NCBI RefSeq assembly: GCF_013373865.1
Contig: NC_050469.1
Location: 7,738,042 to 7,802,041, forward strand
Direction of reading: 5' to 3'
DNA from: Monomorium pharaonis
Lineage: Eukaryota; Arthropoda; Insecta; Hymenoptera; Formicidae
DNA: 64,000 nt
Below are positions 22,201 to 38,079 of this stretch, in pieces. The translations under genes and the position numbers were made by a program. How positions within the stretch are numbered: position 1 is the stretch's first letter; every line of letters starts with the position of its first letter. The notes under the pieces were generated by a model, which had not been told where the DNA came from, did not search any database, and saw nothing but the letters and a program-made list of their open reading frames with translations.

Positions 22201-25200
22201 AAGATAAGTGAAATTTTTTTGATCGCCTACCTCTCCTTTAATTAACCGCATCCTCTCGGATTCTTCCGCTTCTCTTTTTAACAGCTGTTCTATCTATCTG
22301 TCGGGCTTCATCTTGCTTCTTGCAGCAGGTTTATGTCTTTTATCTTGCGACCTCAAAGTTAAACAAGGTTGTTACGATTAGAGCATGTACAAGGGAAAGT
22401 TATTGCCTTCGTGCCGCTACAGGTGCATTGTTTGAAGACCTTGTTTTCTGTATTCCACAATTAATAATACGTACCAACGTTTCTGTGTCGTGAGATCCGA
22501 ACGATTCCTCCGGTCTACCTGCTTCGGCCTAATAGGCCCGGAGGAATTCGCTCTTATTGAATTTCATCGTACGTGACCGTAAAATCGGCATTCTCCCGGC
22601 AAAACGGCCGTTCTCTCCTCTCTGCCCTTCAGACAGATACATTTTTGGAAAAGAATATTTTCGTTTCTTCTCCCGCGCGAATTACCTGTGCCGCCGCCGT
22701 CGCCGCCGTCGTCGTCGTCATCGCCTTCGTCTCTCTGTTGTTTGACGACGAAACCTGTAACCGCGATATCCCCGAAAACCAGTTCGCGCTCGCCGAGAGT
22801 TTTGCCTTTTCGGTTGCTAGCCGCGGGCGACGTCCCCCGTCCCCCGCGGTTCCTCCCCTCCTTCCTCCCTCTTGCTCTCGGCTCTGGTGGTTCTTTCTGC
22901 GCGCACCTTTCCTGCCCCCCTTCGCGCGTAACGTCGCTCACCTCCACCCGTCCTGCTGCCCCTCGCGCACCTTGCCCGTGAAGGAGCGCGTACGTTCTTT
23001 TGCTTCCTTTCCCGTGAAATCCCCGACCGACGGTCACGACGGCGGCGACAACGCCGGGGCTTTGCGGCCGACTCGCATCCCGGCAGAGAGAAACAGAAAA
23101 GACGTATGCTGTGTTTTAGAAGAAAAAAAAATTGTCCATTACCAACGCTAGATATCAGGATATGCTTCGCTTGCGTGACAATACCCCGCCGTTGCAAAAA
23201 GTTTCTAGCGGTCTGCTTTCTCTGTTTTTTTTTCTTTTAATTATTACTATTATGATGAAAACTGGGAGTATATTGTGGTTGCAAAAACATTACGGAGGTT
23301 AATGATCTGGATTAAATATTTATTTTTATTTCGAATTTGAAAGGAAAGGGAGTGCGCGAAACGAGAGGAGCCCGCGATGCCACGCGTCTCTCTCGATTTT
23401 CGTGAACGGGCGCGACACGGGGATAAGAATCGTAGGAATCGCGAACGTTTGTAAAGCCGTAAATGGATTATACGCACGTCGCACGCGCTCATCTTCCCAG
23501 AAGGATTCTTACGTGTGTGTTCGCGTTACGTGCGCATAAAATCGATTCGCTCTTTGCTTGCCAATGACGTACCCTGCGCCATCGGTCTCTCTCTTTCTTT
23601 CTCTCTCTCTATTAATAATTCATTCGCGCATTCCGCGCGCCATAGTTTTCGTTACTCGTTCCCCGTTATGGACTCTATACGCTCGATGCCGAAATCCATA
23701 TGGTGTATCGGTACATTTCCTTCACTTCATTCCGTTTTTCTCGATCATCATCTCGACAAAAGTTGATCAAAAATCTTTCTTGGCTCAACAAGCGCGAAAA
23801 ACAGGAATCTGCAACGTAACGAGTCCTCAATTAATTTTAATCATTGTGATCGTTTCGGTTTCAATTATTTTTTTTTTTACTTGACGAGTGTTTGTCTTTC
23901 TTTTAGCTCAGCGCAGAGTCGTTCTTATTTCTCTTACCGTTAGCATAAAAAAACGTTCAGCTGATTGCAATTAATTTTGCGATTTATTTCGTTTCTTCGA
24001 GTGTAATTGTTTTTTTTTTCAAATCAGAGTACAATAAATTTATGTAAAAATCGTAATAATACATATTTATAATATTTTAGTGAGCGTGTATGATGAATCT
24101 CCTCTCTTTGTTCTCTCTAAAGGAGATTCCCCTTCTCTTTTCCTCTCGTAGAGATACGCCGAGGCACGCCCGTCTTGTACATGTGCTACTCGCGAGCAGC
24201 AGCAGCAGCAGCAGCTAGCGGTTAAACACGGAACGCGTCTTGTATCGTGATTCACAAGAAGGTGTACGACACACATCGATGACTGATACGTGCATACCTT
24301 GGACCGCGTGTCAATTTTACCAATTGATAACGGAAATTGCGCCGCTAATCGAACGCCGCCGATCGGCCGCGGCTCGATAGAGAGAAGAGAGATCTGGGTC
24401 TCGCCACTTAAATCTATTAGTGGACATTGTGTCACTTGCCGGGTATCGTATACCGTAGATTAGTATCGAGAGAGATACTACGTCTGATACTTTGAAAATA
24501 ATCGGACGAGAGACGGTAAACAGTGTAAAATCACTCACGGCGCTAAACGTCGATCGGATCATAAAAAAAGTTTCGTTGATGTAGATTTCTCGATGTCGCA
24601 AAAAATTATCGCTAATTTTCGTATCTGCTAGAATTTCGACGGCCACATACAGAATGTAAATTCTGATTCTACTAACAATAAGATCGATTGAGTGCAAAAC
24701 ATGCGTGTCACAATATTTATCAATCCATTCATCTTGCACGCAAGACAATTTTTGCTGTAGTTGCAACATCTTTTTTTTTTTTAGTTGTACGAAGCTTCTT
24801 CTTTAATTCTTCCTCTCTTTTCGGGAAATACTTCCTTCTCGAAATCGGGAACGATCTTCAGTCGAAGATGAACCGCTCTTCTTCCTCGAGCTATCGGCCG
24901 CCCGATTTATCTCGTAAACCAGCACTGACCCTGACGAATTAATTCGGGTCCCCCAAAGCACCTCGAGCACACCGATGCTGCTGGAATCGATAGCACGAAG
25001 ACAGTTCGGGGCGGTGGGCGGCACGGGGGTGAGTAGATGGGAGGGATAGAAACGGAGATGCAATCACGGGCGCTTACGTCATCCCTTTGTGTGTGTGTAT
25101 GTATGGCGTCGCGGTATTTTGGAAATACTACAATACAGCGGCACGATTCCCGATCTCGCGCGCCGGTGGAGAAAGTAGAGGAACGTGCAACGCACGTTTC

Positions 25201-28200
25201 CTCGTAACCTTCACAGCTTTTCCCCTCTCCCTACCGCTCGGTTTCCTTCCTTCCTTCCACGTCCTTTTCTCGTCCGCGATAATGATCCGCGTAGGTGAAC
25301 CGGAAGAGAGCGCGGCGACACACACGTTGCCACGCGATTTTTTTTTCTTCCCCTTTGTGTGCAAACGAACTTCGACAGAGGCTTTTCCTCGATTACTTGA
25401 ACTCTTGGTCTTTCTCTGTCTTTCCGCTACTTATTTCCACGAGGAGGAAGTTGTTACTGTTATATTATATTCTTATAAAGCTGCACTTTCTCTATATAAC
25501 AAAAGTGCTCCATTAAATCGAGGCTAAGCGCCGTTAGTTGCAAATTGTGCGCTGCGTTTCATTATTGCGAGATTCCGACTCTTCTCTATTCATTTGTTCA
25601 CGTGTACTCCGCATTCTCCGACGTTCGCCACTAATTGTTTGGCTTTTCCGACATTTTTCCCCATTCCATTTCAAACAAAAAGAAAAGAGGAAGGCTATTC
25701 GGAAGTGAAGCGTTTCAGGAATGTGTCAAATCGTGAAATCACCGCGGCACTAGCGAGAGACTTTTACGAGCTTAAAGATGGTTATTCATCATCTTTCGCT
25801 GAAACGCATAATCTGCTAACGGAAATACGCTCTGAGAAATTTCCTAATGGAGACTGGGGCGAGTAAGCGTTCCCTCTTGCAACTGTACATTGGATATGTG
25901 TTATCGCCACAAAAGGAATTTCATTTTATCGTGACATTTTTGGCTATAAAATGAAAAAAATATGATTTAAACGATCTTTTCATCGTTTTCAGCGACTCGG
26001 TAAAATTTTTTTCACGAAATTTACATGTCGTGGTAAAGAGATTTTTCACGATATTATATTTTCGAGAGAATATCATTGAAGAAATATCGATACGTTTGTA
26101 TCTTCCGTTGTCGGTTGTAGAGGAAACCGCTGATCGCGCCTAACTGTACCGCCATAAATTCTTTTTAATGACAAAGTGCATCAAGTGGAAACTCTTATCG
26201 AAACGCGCCACGTGATTTAAATTTACCGTAAAGAAAAGGCATGAGGAAGTGTGGCGAACAGTAACGATTTATTTATAACGTAATTATGATCGCGTAGCGA
26301 AAACTGTTTCGAGCTCTGGGGATTTACTCGACCGGATATTGCTTTTATTATTAAGCCCGTGCTTTATTTCTGGTGTAATTTTTTTTTTAATCGATTCCCC
26401 TTATGCACACATATCTCACGTTTTTATAATGACAAAACAGGATAGATTTGTTTTGATAGGAAAATAAAAGAGATAAACGTTCGATGGAGAAATTGAGTTA
26501 TCTCAGTCAAGAATTAATTGCACCGATATATCGACTTGTTGAATTTACATTTTCTTAGTTAATTTTTGAAATATAATTCCGCGTGTTAATTATCGATTAC
26601 GACGATTACGAGTTCAGGAAAATAAATTACAAGTTTGGATTTTTGAAAAGCACAACGTGCATTTTGTCATTTAATTAATGGGGAGTGTCTGCGCGCGTTT
26701 GTAGCAATATGTTATGCACAATCCAAGCGCTTTTCGATTGGATTCGCGTCGCGGCGAAAGGGTTAACCGGGGTGATCGGGGACCTAGCGTGACACCACCA
26801 CCTAAACGGGTTTGTCCGGTTTGGCGAATTCCACTCAACACCGTTATTATTTGCTTTTCCCGGCTTTGCGTTACTTTCGCTCGAAATCGGGAGGAAATCA
26901 TCCGGCCTTTCTGATCATTTGAATCGTAATAATTTCATATTTTCTATATCATCCTATATTTTATATTAATATTATCTATATATGTTGCCATACATAACAT
27001 TGATATTATTATATTTAAAATTTGCTATTATGAATCTTTTATTGCTTCTGCGATATCTGTTTTTTTTTTACGGTATTGTGATTACGAGGTTATCTTAATA
27101 TATATCACAATATCGAGACATCGTATCATCGTGTATGTTTCATTTTACGATGCTTATCGAATGAAAACATCCTGTTTAGCTTTATTACTGTAATTTTGGC
27201 ATATTTAATTTCTCCTTTGTTCTTTTAGCAAAATAAATCCCATTTATTTATTTTAATAAGGTATGTTAATTTAGCTTAATGTTTTTTTAGCTTTGAAACA
27301 GTAAAAACAAAAATATTTACATTAAATAAAAACGAAAATATTATTTGGCTCAAATAATTTAGGTTAAATTTAATTAAACCATGCAGAACATTTTCCAGCT
27401 TTTTTCTGAATGGACAAATAACTGGTCGGTAGATTTTGTAAAGTTATCAAATTGAGAGAATAATCTGTTGGTGAAAAATCTGTTGGCATCTCCCAACCCC
27501 TTTGCACGCATCACAGATTATTACAGGCCGAAAATTTAAAACGCTTGCAATTCCCACGTTTCATGGACAACCAGTGGCCATTATCTTGTACGGTTACCTG
27601 AAGATGTTTGCATGATTACACGCTTCGCATCTCAGTTGTTTGAAGAATTTTACGAGGTGTATGAAAACAGTGTGAGAATAGTTTCCACGATTGTATGAAG
27701 ACGATACTAGGGAGATCTCTCTGGTTCACGACACTTCTGGTCACAATCGAGTTCGATGATAGAAACGGCAAGATGAATTCTGACGATTTCAACAGTTCAT
27801 TAATATTTAAAAAAATCTAGAAACATTGGAGACGAATTTTTATCGAATCTGTTTCGTAAAATAGTAAAGATATATTTTTTTTTTCCGAATAGCATTTTCT
27901 GTTTTATTAGCGTTGAATGGTCGCCGTTCTGTGAATGCGGATGAAATGTAAAATTCAGAAGATCAGAAATTCGGCTTCTGATTCAGATTTCCCGATTTCT
28001 CCGGAGAAACTTGATAATATATATATTATAATAGACGTTTCATGCGCAACGCACATATACTCGTATAAATGATAATTTTAATTATACGAATAGCATCGCT
28101 TTTTTTCGGATAATAGTAGGTCAACGTATCAAAAAGAAATTACATGCTCTATATACATATATCATAATTATTCCATTAATGGTAATTTTATTTTGTGCAT

Positions 28201-31200
28201 TCTGATGTAGATGTACGTATATTTCACGTATTAATTTGTAATATCGAAAAACGGGGGAATTTTGTTAGATATACTATTATTCGAAGATGAGCGCAAAGAA
28301 TTACTTTGAAATAGTATCAAGATTATAGTGTGCACGTGGTGATTCCTCGTTTGTCGCGAATGTGAGTATTTTTGCACAAACTACGGGGTGTCACACGCGG
28401 AAGTATAGACACGCAGCGATTTATTCTCATGACGAGGCTCTCGTCTCGCAATACGTATATTTGCTTTCTTTAGTACGTGTATTTGTAAAGTATATAGTCA
28501 AATATATACTTATCGTCCGTTTTTCCAGGAAAATATACGCGTCGTGCGGGCGGATGTTTAATCGCGCCAAGACAATTCCGATGTAAAAACAGATGAGGCG
28601 TAACGATCTCGATATCGATATCAGCATAATTCACTAAGAGAGAGGAAAACTGAGAAAAGGTTTCCCGGCTCATGCTGCCTACGTACGTCGCCGTACGGTA
28701 CACCGTGATCGTAACGTAAAGGATTAACGAATTCCACGTTCGCGTGTGACACCCTGTAGACGCTTGTCTCGCCTTCTCGGGTACGCAACGTGCGTGCGTG
28801 CGTGCGTGCGTGCCTGGCCGCGTGGCCGCGAACTGCAAAGGGAGCGAACCTGCCCCACCCACGCGTCGCAACGAATCTCTATAAATACCCGAACTCTCGA
28901 GAGCGCGCGCTTGCACTCGCGAGAGTGAAACGTGCATAATGAGAGCGAGAAAGAACGCGCTGTCGTTGTCCGCGTTGATTAAGGCTGCCGCGCACGCGGA
29001 TCGGAGAGATCTTTTTTTTTTTAATTCTTCACGCGTTCGCGCACGCACACGCGTGGGTGCCCGCGTGCCCTAAAAATCAGGCGAAAAAAGAAACGGTAAA
29101 TTTGAGAGTTATGATTTAATCAGTCTTTAATACGTATACTTCTTTTTTTTTTAAACGAATCGTTTAAAGTATAAAAAAATATATATATAATGATAGAATG
29201 AATACAATAAAATAAATGTTTTCTTCGCTTATATTTCATAAAAAATACATCTTTGAGAAACTGAAAGCCATGGAAATATGCGAATGAAATAAAAGTATGA
29301 CAACGAATAAATTGTTCTCGACGTGCTGCAGTTGTGCCAGAGGCTTTGGGGAGACTCGTCGGCTCTTTTCGCGGCGGTCTTCTTTAATTTTCGCTGTTCG
29401 CATAACCTAGACTTACGTAAGGGGATAAAGTATGCTAATTTTCTTGCTTCGCGTTACAGCACGATCTACTGTAAGTAATAATACATGCGACGACATTGTT
29501 TCGCTGCCCGGCGCGTAACATGCCTTTTGCACTATATCGATAGCTACAAGATTTTTTGTTAACTTAGATACTTTTTTCATACACGTCTTAAGTCTTTATC
29601 CTCCGTTATATCCTCCGTATGGATTATCCCGTGATTATAAAAGCTGACGAGTTTAATTTGCTTTCCAAGACTACGAACGTTGAACCATTATTCCGGTACT
29701 GGAACAAAGCGCTGGGCGATCGACGCCGCAGGGAGACCCACGCACGCGTTTCTTATCATCCGCTGCATCCTCCATTGATAACAAGGCCTAGATTATTTCT
29801 CCTCGACGTGTTCCCTCTCCCTCCCCTTCTCACTCTTTCTCTCTTTCTCTCTCCGGTCACTCCTATTCAATCTCACATGGTTTTCGTTCCGAGCGCAGCG
29901 GCGAACGAGACGAATATTCGTATTGTGATTCATACTGGCTGGAGATTAAAAATGCATTGACGAAAAATATGAATGAGTCACGCGCGCGCGATCGTATTGA
30001 GTCGTGATAAGCTGAAAGCAATATTGTCGGCTGTTGGCGACGGCGACGGCGACTTCTTACGAAACGCAATTAAAAGTCAAGAATCACTTGCTGTTATTTT
30101 CCGTTGGGATTATCGTTCATTCGGGAACGGCGGGAGAAAAAAATGGATTAATATCCTTCTTGTAATCTCAGATTTTATATTAAAATTTTGATAAATAATT
30201 ATCTTGAGATTGTATTGTAATTATTAAAAGGAACAAAGTTTTGTTTCTTCGAGGTTCAGTCCATCACGGAAAGAAAGGTCTTATCATTTGTGGTTCATCA
30301 CGAATCTATCATCAAAGTTTGAACGACTAATCGCAGTCTAGCACAAAAATGATCGAGATTTTTTCTAATGCTCGCGAATGCAATGAAACCGTTGCACGTG
30401 CACGCGTGAGGTACACGTCGCGAACCGAGACGCACGTACGCGTCTCGCCTCGCACGCACAGACATGCGGTACGAATTAATTAAGGTAGAATCGGCGAGAC
30501 GTTCGTCATTCCGACGTGCTGTGGTCAACGACTACGCGAGCCTTGTGCCGTTTATCGTTTTTATATATACATACCATACATATATATTTTTTTAGCAAAA
30601 CCACCGAGATAGCGAGACGTGGTCGCTCGCGTTTACAGTGCGTATTTATCGAACGGCCGTATCTCGTGACATATCGCAGACAATTAAAATGCGTAACGTT
30701 ACTTTTTTTTCCTCAAAATGTCATGACCTTTACGTTTATTATAAATAAAGAAGCTGTTGGCAGTTTTTTCAACTAATTTATTCAACATGAGGTATTTGAT
30801 GGGATAAGTGGAGAGAGAGAGAAAAGAGAATATAGCAATAATATATAATATTGTGATATCTAATAATTTAACGTATTAAACTTCCGCTTGCCCTGTTTTT
30901 CACTGCTTAATCAGACTAGTATTAGTAAAGTTGCATTTTTCAAAGAGTTTTTTTAGGCTCTAAGAAATCTGAAAAAATTCTAGTATGCTCTTGTGATATT
31001 TAAGTATAGAATTATATAATTTGAAATGTTATTCTTTTTGTACATGTTCGAATGGAAAATAAAAACGTTAAAATTGTTGTCAGTTAGGTTAGTCGCCTGG
31101 AATGGTAATATAATGTATATTTTTAAATCCAATAATTTGCAAATATTTTTGCAATTGCTCACTACAAAAATGCAAGGTTTTTTATGGAAAAATATATTAC

Positions 31201-34200
31201 TAACGTTCCGCAAATATTTCCTAATATGATGCTCAAATTGATTCCGAGAATTACTTGTTCCTCGAAAAATTAAGGACAAATTGGAAGATAAAAATCTCAA
31301 GATAAATCGCAGATTAGATAAGTATAACGCGAGGCAATTGCGAAATCGACGATGATAATACAACTCATTACAATCATTTATCGTTGTTATTGTTACTGCA
31401 GCAGCATTCGTTGAGTATCTATAAATATACGACACTTCATGTCGTTCATTATGCATGCGCCGCCGATATTACATCTCGTGTGCGCAGATGAATGCATCGA
31501 TGAGATCCCGCTGAGATTTATTCTTCGTGTGTATCGATAGGATTAAAAAAAAAATCGTAAATCAAGATCTCTTGGAATAATCCTATCCTATCTCAAGATG
31601 CGTCTGCACGTAATTAAAATTTTATACCTATTATATTTATTCAACAAACGCATCACGTAATATAAGTAAATCATCATCTGTTATTAATAGTAAAAGAAAT
31701 ATTGATAATAGTTAATTCTACTAAAAATAACTTTATTTCTCAAAACAATTTATTTACATTTTACTTTATTAAATTAATATCAATATAACATATGCTTAAA
31801 ATAATTTTCTTTTTTGTGCTATTTATATTTATTTTATATAATATGTTAAAAGTATATGTATGTCGCTGTGAATTTATTTAATTTATATACAGAGCCAAAA
31901 TCCATATAGGGTATATCGTTTAAGTTCTTAACATAAATCAGTCATTCGGAAATCGTAGCAATAAGTACTGCGATACGATTAATCGGAGGTTTATGTAAGT
32001 TCTAAACTTACAATATCGCTCGCGGTAGTCAAGTAGCCACAACAAATTAATTAACGTCAAGGGTGAGATTAACTGTCTGTGATCGTGCCCGCACTTGTGT
32101 GCGGAGATGTTTCAGGATTTACGGCGTCTATTAAAAGCTCAAGAGCAAGGATCTGTTCGTGTTCATTAATGTGCGAAAAGCGCAGGCGCATGCCGACTGC
32201 CTCTTCGACCTTTCAATATTTTCTAGATAAGAGCCTCGTGCTCTTATGCGTGTCCGTGACAATTACGCGCGACGTCGCGAAGAGCGACAGTGATTACATA
32301 GAAATAATTCAGGAAGGCACTCGAATGAGATAGTAAACGCGTAGCCGAGCGTGTCTACCGGTATTTTTCTGATTTTATGAAGTAAAGGGCCAGAAAAATA
32401 CTGGTAAATTAACATAAACGAAGTTATTGACGCCGATAAACTTTTAATTAAAACTAAACTTTATCTCTAAAATTTATTCGAATGTTATTTTTAAGATAAA
32501 AAAAAAAGATCAAAAGAGAAGTTGTGATACAGAAGCAGTGCCACCGTTTTACTCACTGACTGTATATATTCACCAGTGATACATACATATATGTATATCA
32601 TCAAGCGAAGACGTTTGCTACTGAAAAAATAAAGATTAAATTCGGCATCAGGGATGCTCGCAAATTTCCAGGAATGTTACGACAGGTCAGGACAGACTAT
32701 CGTACCGCTTTTAACTCGTGTGTAGCGTGTTAACGGAGCAATGGATAAACTTGTGATATCTCGTCCTCTCCTCCGGTGAGAGGCGAGATATCACAGAGCC
32801 GGCATCGCAGACTGAAGGGCCCTGACTAGGATTCATCATAACAAAAGGGAAACTCGCATGGATTTCTCCGAGAACCACCGAGAAATCCGCGTGAAAAGAT
32901 CGTGAATTGCGAACGGTATTAACTTTACTACGTGATGCACGATTTGCCATCGATTGCCAGAGATACCTGTTTATGTGCGAAAGAAATTTTGAAAAGCATC
33001 AACTCGTCCTACATTCAGTCATGTTCGAGTGATTGTTTCTGGACGTATCGATGAAACTTCGATTACTCACTTCAATTTCCACGTGTCCTCAATAGTAATC
33101 GCGTCACGTGCCGGGGGCTCGTGGTGTATGATCTACGATTGCACCTATTGCATTGCGCGTTTTATCGCGAACACTTGACGCATTGTGCCTGTTTACGAGG
33201 TGAAGCCCGTGAATGCGTTCCATGAGTTCTACAATGCATAGCGAGGCGCAATAATGACGATCCGACTTCCCTCGGTGCCCACATTTTGGAATGTTTTCTT
33301 CAACGTATTCCTCGATTTCTCTTTAGTTGTTGCATATAGACAAAATGTGAATCGAGTGGTGTATGTATTTTTCGTGCTTTTCGTGAAATTGAATAGATAT
33401 GTATCTGTTCTGACAAAAATAACAATGTTCTTTGTTTCTCGGTAAAAAGGAAAATGTAATGCATTTTTTGTATTAAAGTAAAAATAAAATTGAATAACAT
33501 ACTGCATGGGAATTGAAAATAATAAAAGCCTATATTTTTTTCTAGAAAATTATTACTAACAAAAATATTTTATATTTTGCTTTAAAGTTTATAATAAAGT
33601 TATATCAAGTTTATAGCTTTATAATATTTGAAATCGATTTTACGCTCTCAACTCTTTTGTACCACATATAATCATAAAAAATTAGGTCGTAATATTTATT
33701 AAATTTTTTTAACGATATCTAGTGGTACTTTATTGAAAATAAAACTAGGATATAACTTTATAAGAGCGAATTAATTTTTTAAATAAAATCTCTAAAAGCT
33801 GAAAATTTGAGATCTATTTTATCTTGTGACAAATTAAATCCAGTGAGACATACTGAATAAGAACATTATATAAAATTTTAATCTAAGAACTAGATTTTTT
33901 CAACTAAATTTACAAAAAAATCTTATCATTATTAATTACACTTTTGTGTATTAATTTGATATATTTCAAGTATTATAAATATATAAGTTTATTTAATTTT
34001 CTCTTTGAAAATTTAGTAATGGGACAAATTAAATTCTAGAACGCTTCGTTGAAGAGAAACATTAGACTTTAATATTCTCAAGTAAGCGCTACGGGTCTTT
34101 TTCGTATTATTGCATAGTATTAATTGCATTTTGTTTACTTCCGTGCTTTCTCTTTCCGCTTGTTTTTGTCCCATCTTCTGTCTCTCTTTCTCACTTGCTT

Positions 34201-37200
34201 TTTCTAGCTCTTGCTGGTTCTTTATTTTCTCATTCGTCCCTCTTGAGTTGCGTGAGTATACGGAAATGTGGGATCAATAGGGTGGAGGGTGTGGGAGCCA
34301 CCCCCGGCGCTATTCCGTGACTCATAACACACACTTGTGCGAACCTATGGTAGGTTTGCCCGATGACTCTTAGGTTTCAAACTATTTTTATGAGAACCTT
34401 TTATTTGCTTTGATTCTAGACAGTATTTTTCTTATTGATCTTTATAAAAAATTTTCCCGATTTTGTATTTCCCTCTCCAATTTCTTTTTGTTATAGACGC
34501 GAGTTGTCACAATTTAGGAAAATAGGAAAATAAAAGAAGTGCTTCCACTCTGAGGAGGGTGAATTTTTTTCAAGTGTGCTTAGGATTATTAAGCTCAAAA
34601 TCTCAACTTCTTTCTCTCTTATATTTATCTATTTATTTATTTTAACATAGTTAAAAATTTTATATAACATGTAATGTAATTTACATAATTGATTTTTCTT
34701 GATTTTTTATTAAATTTTTTTAAAATTACATTTTAGTTTTCAATGTATTACTCATAAAAAAGAAGAATTACACAGCGCATATTGAAAATATTTTGTGATA
34801 TTATTTGAGAATCGACTTTGTTAGATTTTATCATTGTGATAATTTTATTTTATGATTGTCCACTCGATCTCGTTCTCTTGTCAGCGCACCTTTTTGGAGC
34901 TCACACCACAGTGAGTCATAGCTTGTCGATGCGTTTCCCATGTATCGACCTGCGACACGAAACGCAGGATTGGTTAGCACTCACCCTACGAGAGGGAGAG
35001 AATCGATTCGGCATAATGGAATATAATTTAATTTATTTTTCCATCGAATCGCATGATCGACCCAGAAGCGATGACGTCATCTGATGAATTACGAGCGTCA
35101 TTGTCGTCATTGATACTTAGGCCATTTACTTAACACTATTCAAACACAAACATTCTTTTTATATCGAGAATGGAAATCGCTGCAATATCAATGATCTCGA
35201 ATTTGAATGCAAAGGTGTGTAAAAATAATCTCTTTCTCATCGTGTATGTATAAAGGCTTGAATGAACTATGTTACAAGAGAATAATTAGATTGCAAATAT
35301 ATGTATATTTTGTTAGTATTTAATATATTTAAACTACATTTGAATATTTACAGTGTGTTTTTGCCTTATTTTAATAAATATTTAAAATTTGTTATGTAAA
35401 TATATTACACGATGAAAAAAGGAACAGAATATTTAAATATTTCTCATGTATTTTTTCTTTTTTTTTTTTAATTAAAAAGAAGTGACTTCGGGATTAAAGC
35501 TTCTCTTGCCAATACTTGCCAATACAATGTAATATGCATTAGATTATACAATAAAGTGTTGGACTTAATAGTAACAGTAAATATAAATATTGAGTTTACA
35601 ATGGCTATCGTAAATCTTTTTATAGATACAGTAGAGTGAAATGAGAAACTAAACATAAATGGATGACGTTTAACTGGAGTTTATCTTATCTATAAAGCAA
35701 TCAATTGCCTCATAACGTATATTTCTCCTTAAATTTAAAATAAACATTTATATTAAGAATAACTTAAAGTTTTATGACCGTATCTTTGAAATATGTCCAA
35801 ATAGATTTAATAACACAAAAAATAAACTATTTATCACCTTTGATATAAAATTTATCTTATTAACCGAATATTATAGAATCAAATTTTATAATTATTGCTG
35901 TCCAAGATGTAGAAATTATAATTACATTATTATATGTAATTATTTAATTTAGAAACAGTAAAAAATAGAGAGTGCGAAAATGAAAGTTAACAGTAAGATA
36001 TATGTATCTTTTTACATTCTAATTTTAATTGCTTCAATAAATTTAGCTAATATGAAATGATTGATGAATTCGTTTCATAGAAATTTTTTGATACAGTAAG
36101 AACGAGTTATTTTATATAATCGCAGGTTTCTTGTTAATCTTTCAGATTCAAGTAATGTACATACGTTATCACAAAATATGATTTGAAATTCAAGAGTTCT
36201 GTGAATTTAAAGATGTAACGGAAAAAATATGTAGTAATTTAAAAGCTTTTGAAAACAATCATGATGAACATAATTTCTTCAAAAGTATTTTTTTTTTTTT
36301 TTTTTTTTTTTGTTTAAGTTACTAATGTCTCTTTTAATAAAACGTTTATATATGTGAAGTGTGTGTCTCTTTTTGTATGCATTACATTAATATTAAAATA
36401 AATTCAATACATCATCTTGTTTTGAAACTTAAATTTGGGAATTTTAAATCAAACAGATTTCTCAAATGCACACTTGTTTTTCTTGAATTTATACATTAAT
36501 AGAGTATTTATTAAAAAAGTTTAAAATTATCGAGAAAAATGTGTGTTGTACATTTCTCTCTCGTATCCGTAAACATCGTGGGAGTACATTGGAGCGTTCT
36601 GTTTCTAGTGTGACTCAAGCTGCGTACAAATTCGCCGAATAGAGCCCAAGTTTGCAGTACTTCAAATACGCGATACGCGATTGTGCCTCGCAATCAGCGG
36701 CGTGTGTTATCGGCGTTCGCGATATCCCGGCGTTAGGGAAAAAACGGAATCTAGTAATCAGCCGTCGAGATACCGGGCGGGATAACTCGCGGATACGAGA
36801 GAACTGCAGAACGACCGATGGAGCGATTTCCCGTCGCCGCTGCCGTCGTTCCACGCACGCCGTTCCACGGCGCGTGTGCTCGAAAGCCGCGGCGTACGGC
36901 CGGTGACTATCACCTGCGCTACCAGTTCTCCGTTATTTCATTGCAAATTACTTGCCGAGAGCCACGAGCCGCCGCGTTATACAGTTATCACAATGAGAAA
37001 GTTGTTCCGATCCGAGAGACGTAGAGACGCACGAGTGGCTCTCGCGTCCGCGTGCGCGATTGCGACTCCGAAGTTCACCGCCGCGCGCAGTCGGCCGCCG
37101 TGAAACCCCGAACGAATGAAAGAAAATCGTATCCGTGAAAACCGCCAATTTAACTTTACAGATCTCGACACACGGATGATGGTACCTCCGCTGTGTCGCG

Positions 37201-38048
37201 GAGTCCGTTCGGAAAATCGTCCGATTTTCTCTCCCCCGCTCTATTTTCATTCGTGACGATCGCGCTTTATTTTCAAGTTGGAGCTGATCGTCTTTCGGGT
37301 TGACGGCGTTGCAAAAGTACTTTTCGTGCGATCCGGATGAACGATAGGAACCTGACGAAAGATGACGGCGGATAAGCTACTAATTAGGAAATTAAAATTT
37401 ATGAAGGATTTGGGAAATCCGTACATCAATCTAAAGATGAACTCAAGAGGATCTTAAATATAAGAACGGACTATGAATATCGACCTAAGCGTATGAAATC
37501 GAGGACTGCGTAAGCTTTAGATTTAACTTTAGAAAAAGTAAACCGAAACGGTAAAACGGCTCGAAATTTCTTCCGATCGAGATTTATAATTGCCCGAGCT
37601 CACCAAGGCGCTTTTTTTTACAGGACGCAGTCAGGATAGATTGAAGATGATTATCTCACTTACAGAGAGAGTTAATCTTGCTTATTTATTAAGTTATTCA
37701 CGGTCGAGTGAGGAAAAATCTTGCGCGACTTCCTTCTACCATTCCACGCTCCACGTTCGGCTAACCGGACCGCAAATCGCGTACACGTGACTCCGATGTT
37801 CCGGTCGAGATCTTGTCCCTTTTTTTTTCTTTTACTTGCGCTGGTAACGTGGCAAGGTGAGGAGACGTCGCGAAAGAAGACTGAGAAGGACGCGCGCACC
37901 ACGTATGGCCGTGTAAGAAGTCGCGTGGCCCTTGAATGGCCGCGTTCGTTGGAAATGAAAGTAACACGTTTCGAATGCCAACCAGTGTGGACCATGGATC
38001 GTGGATCTTTCGTCTCTTTCTCTCCCCTCCTTTTGCCTATCCCTCCCT

Positions 38049-38079
<31 letters not shown>

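Noticed and set aside
22573..23151. 192-aa open frame (and an overlapping 157-aa frame on the other strand) in Cip4 intron 1
   Set aside because: It lies in a CpG-rich island, is low complexity (Arg/Pro/Ser-rich), has equally long frames on the opposite strand and resembles no family.
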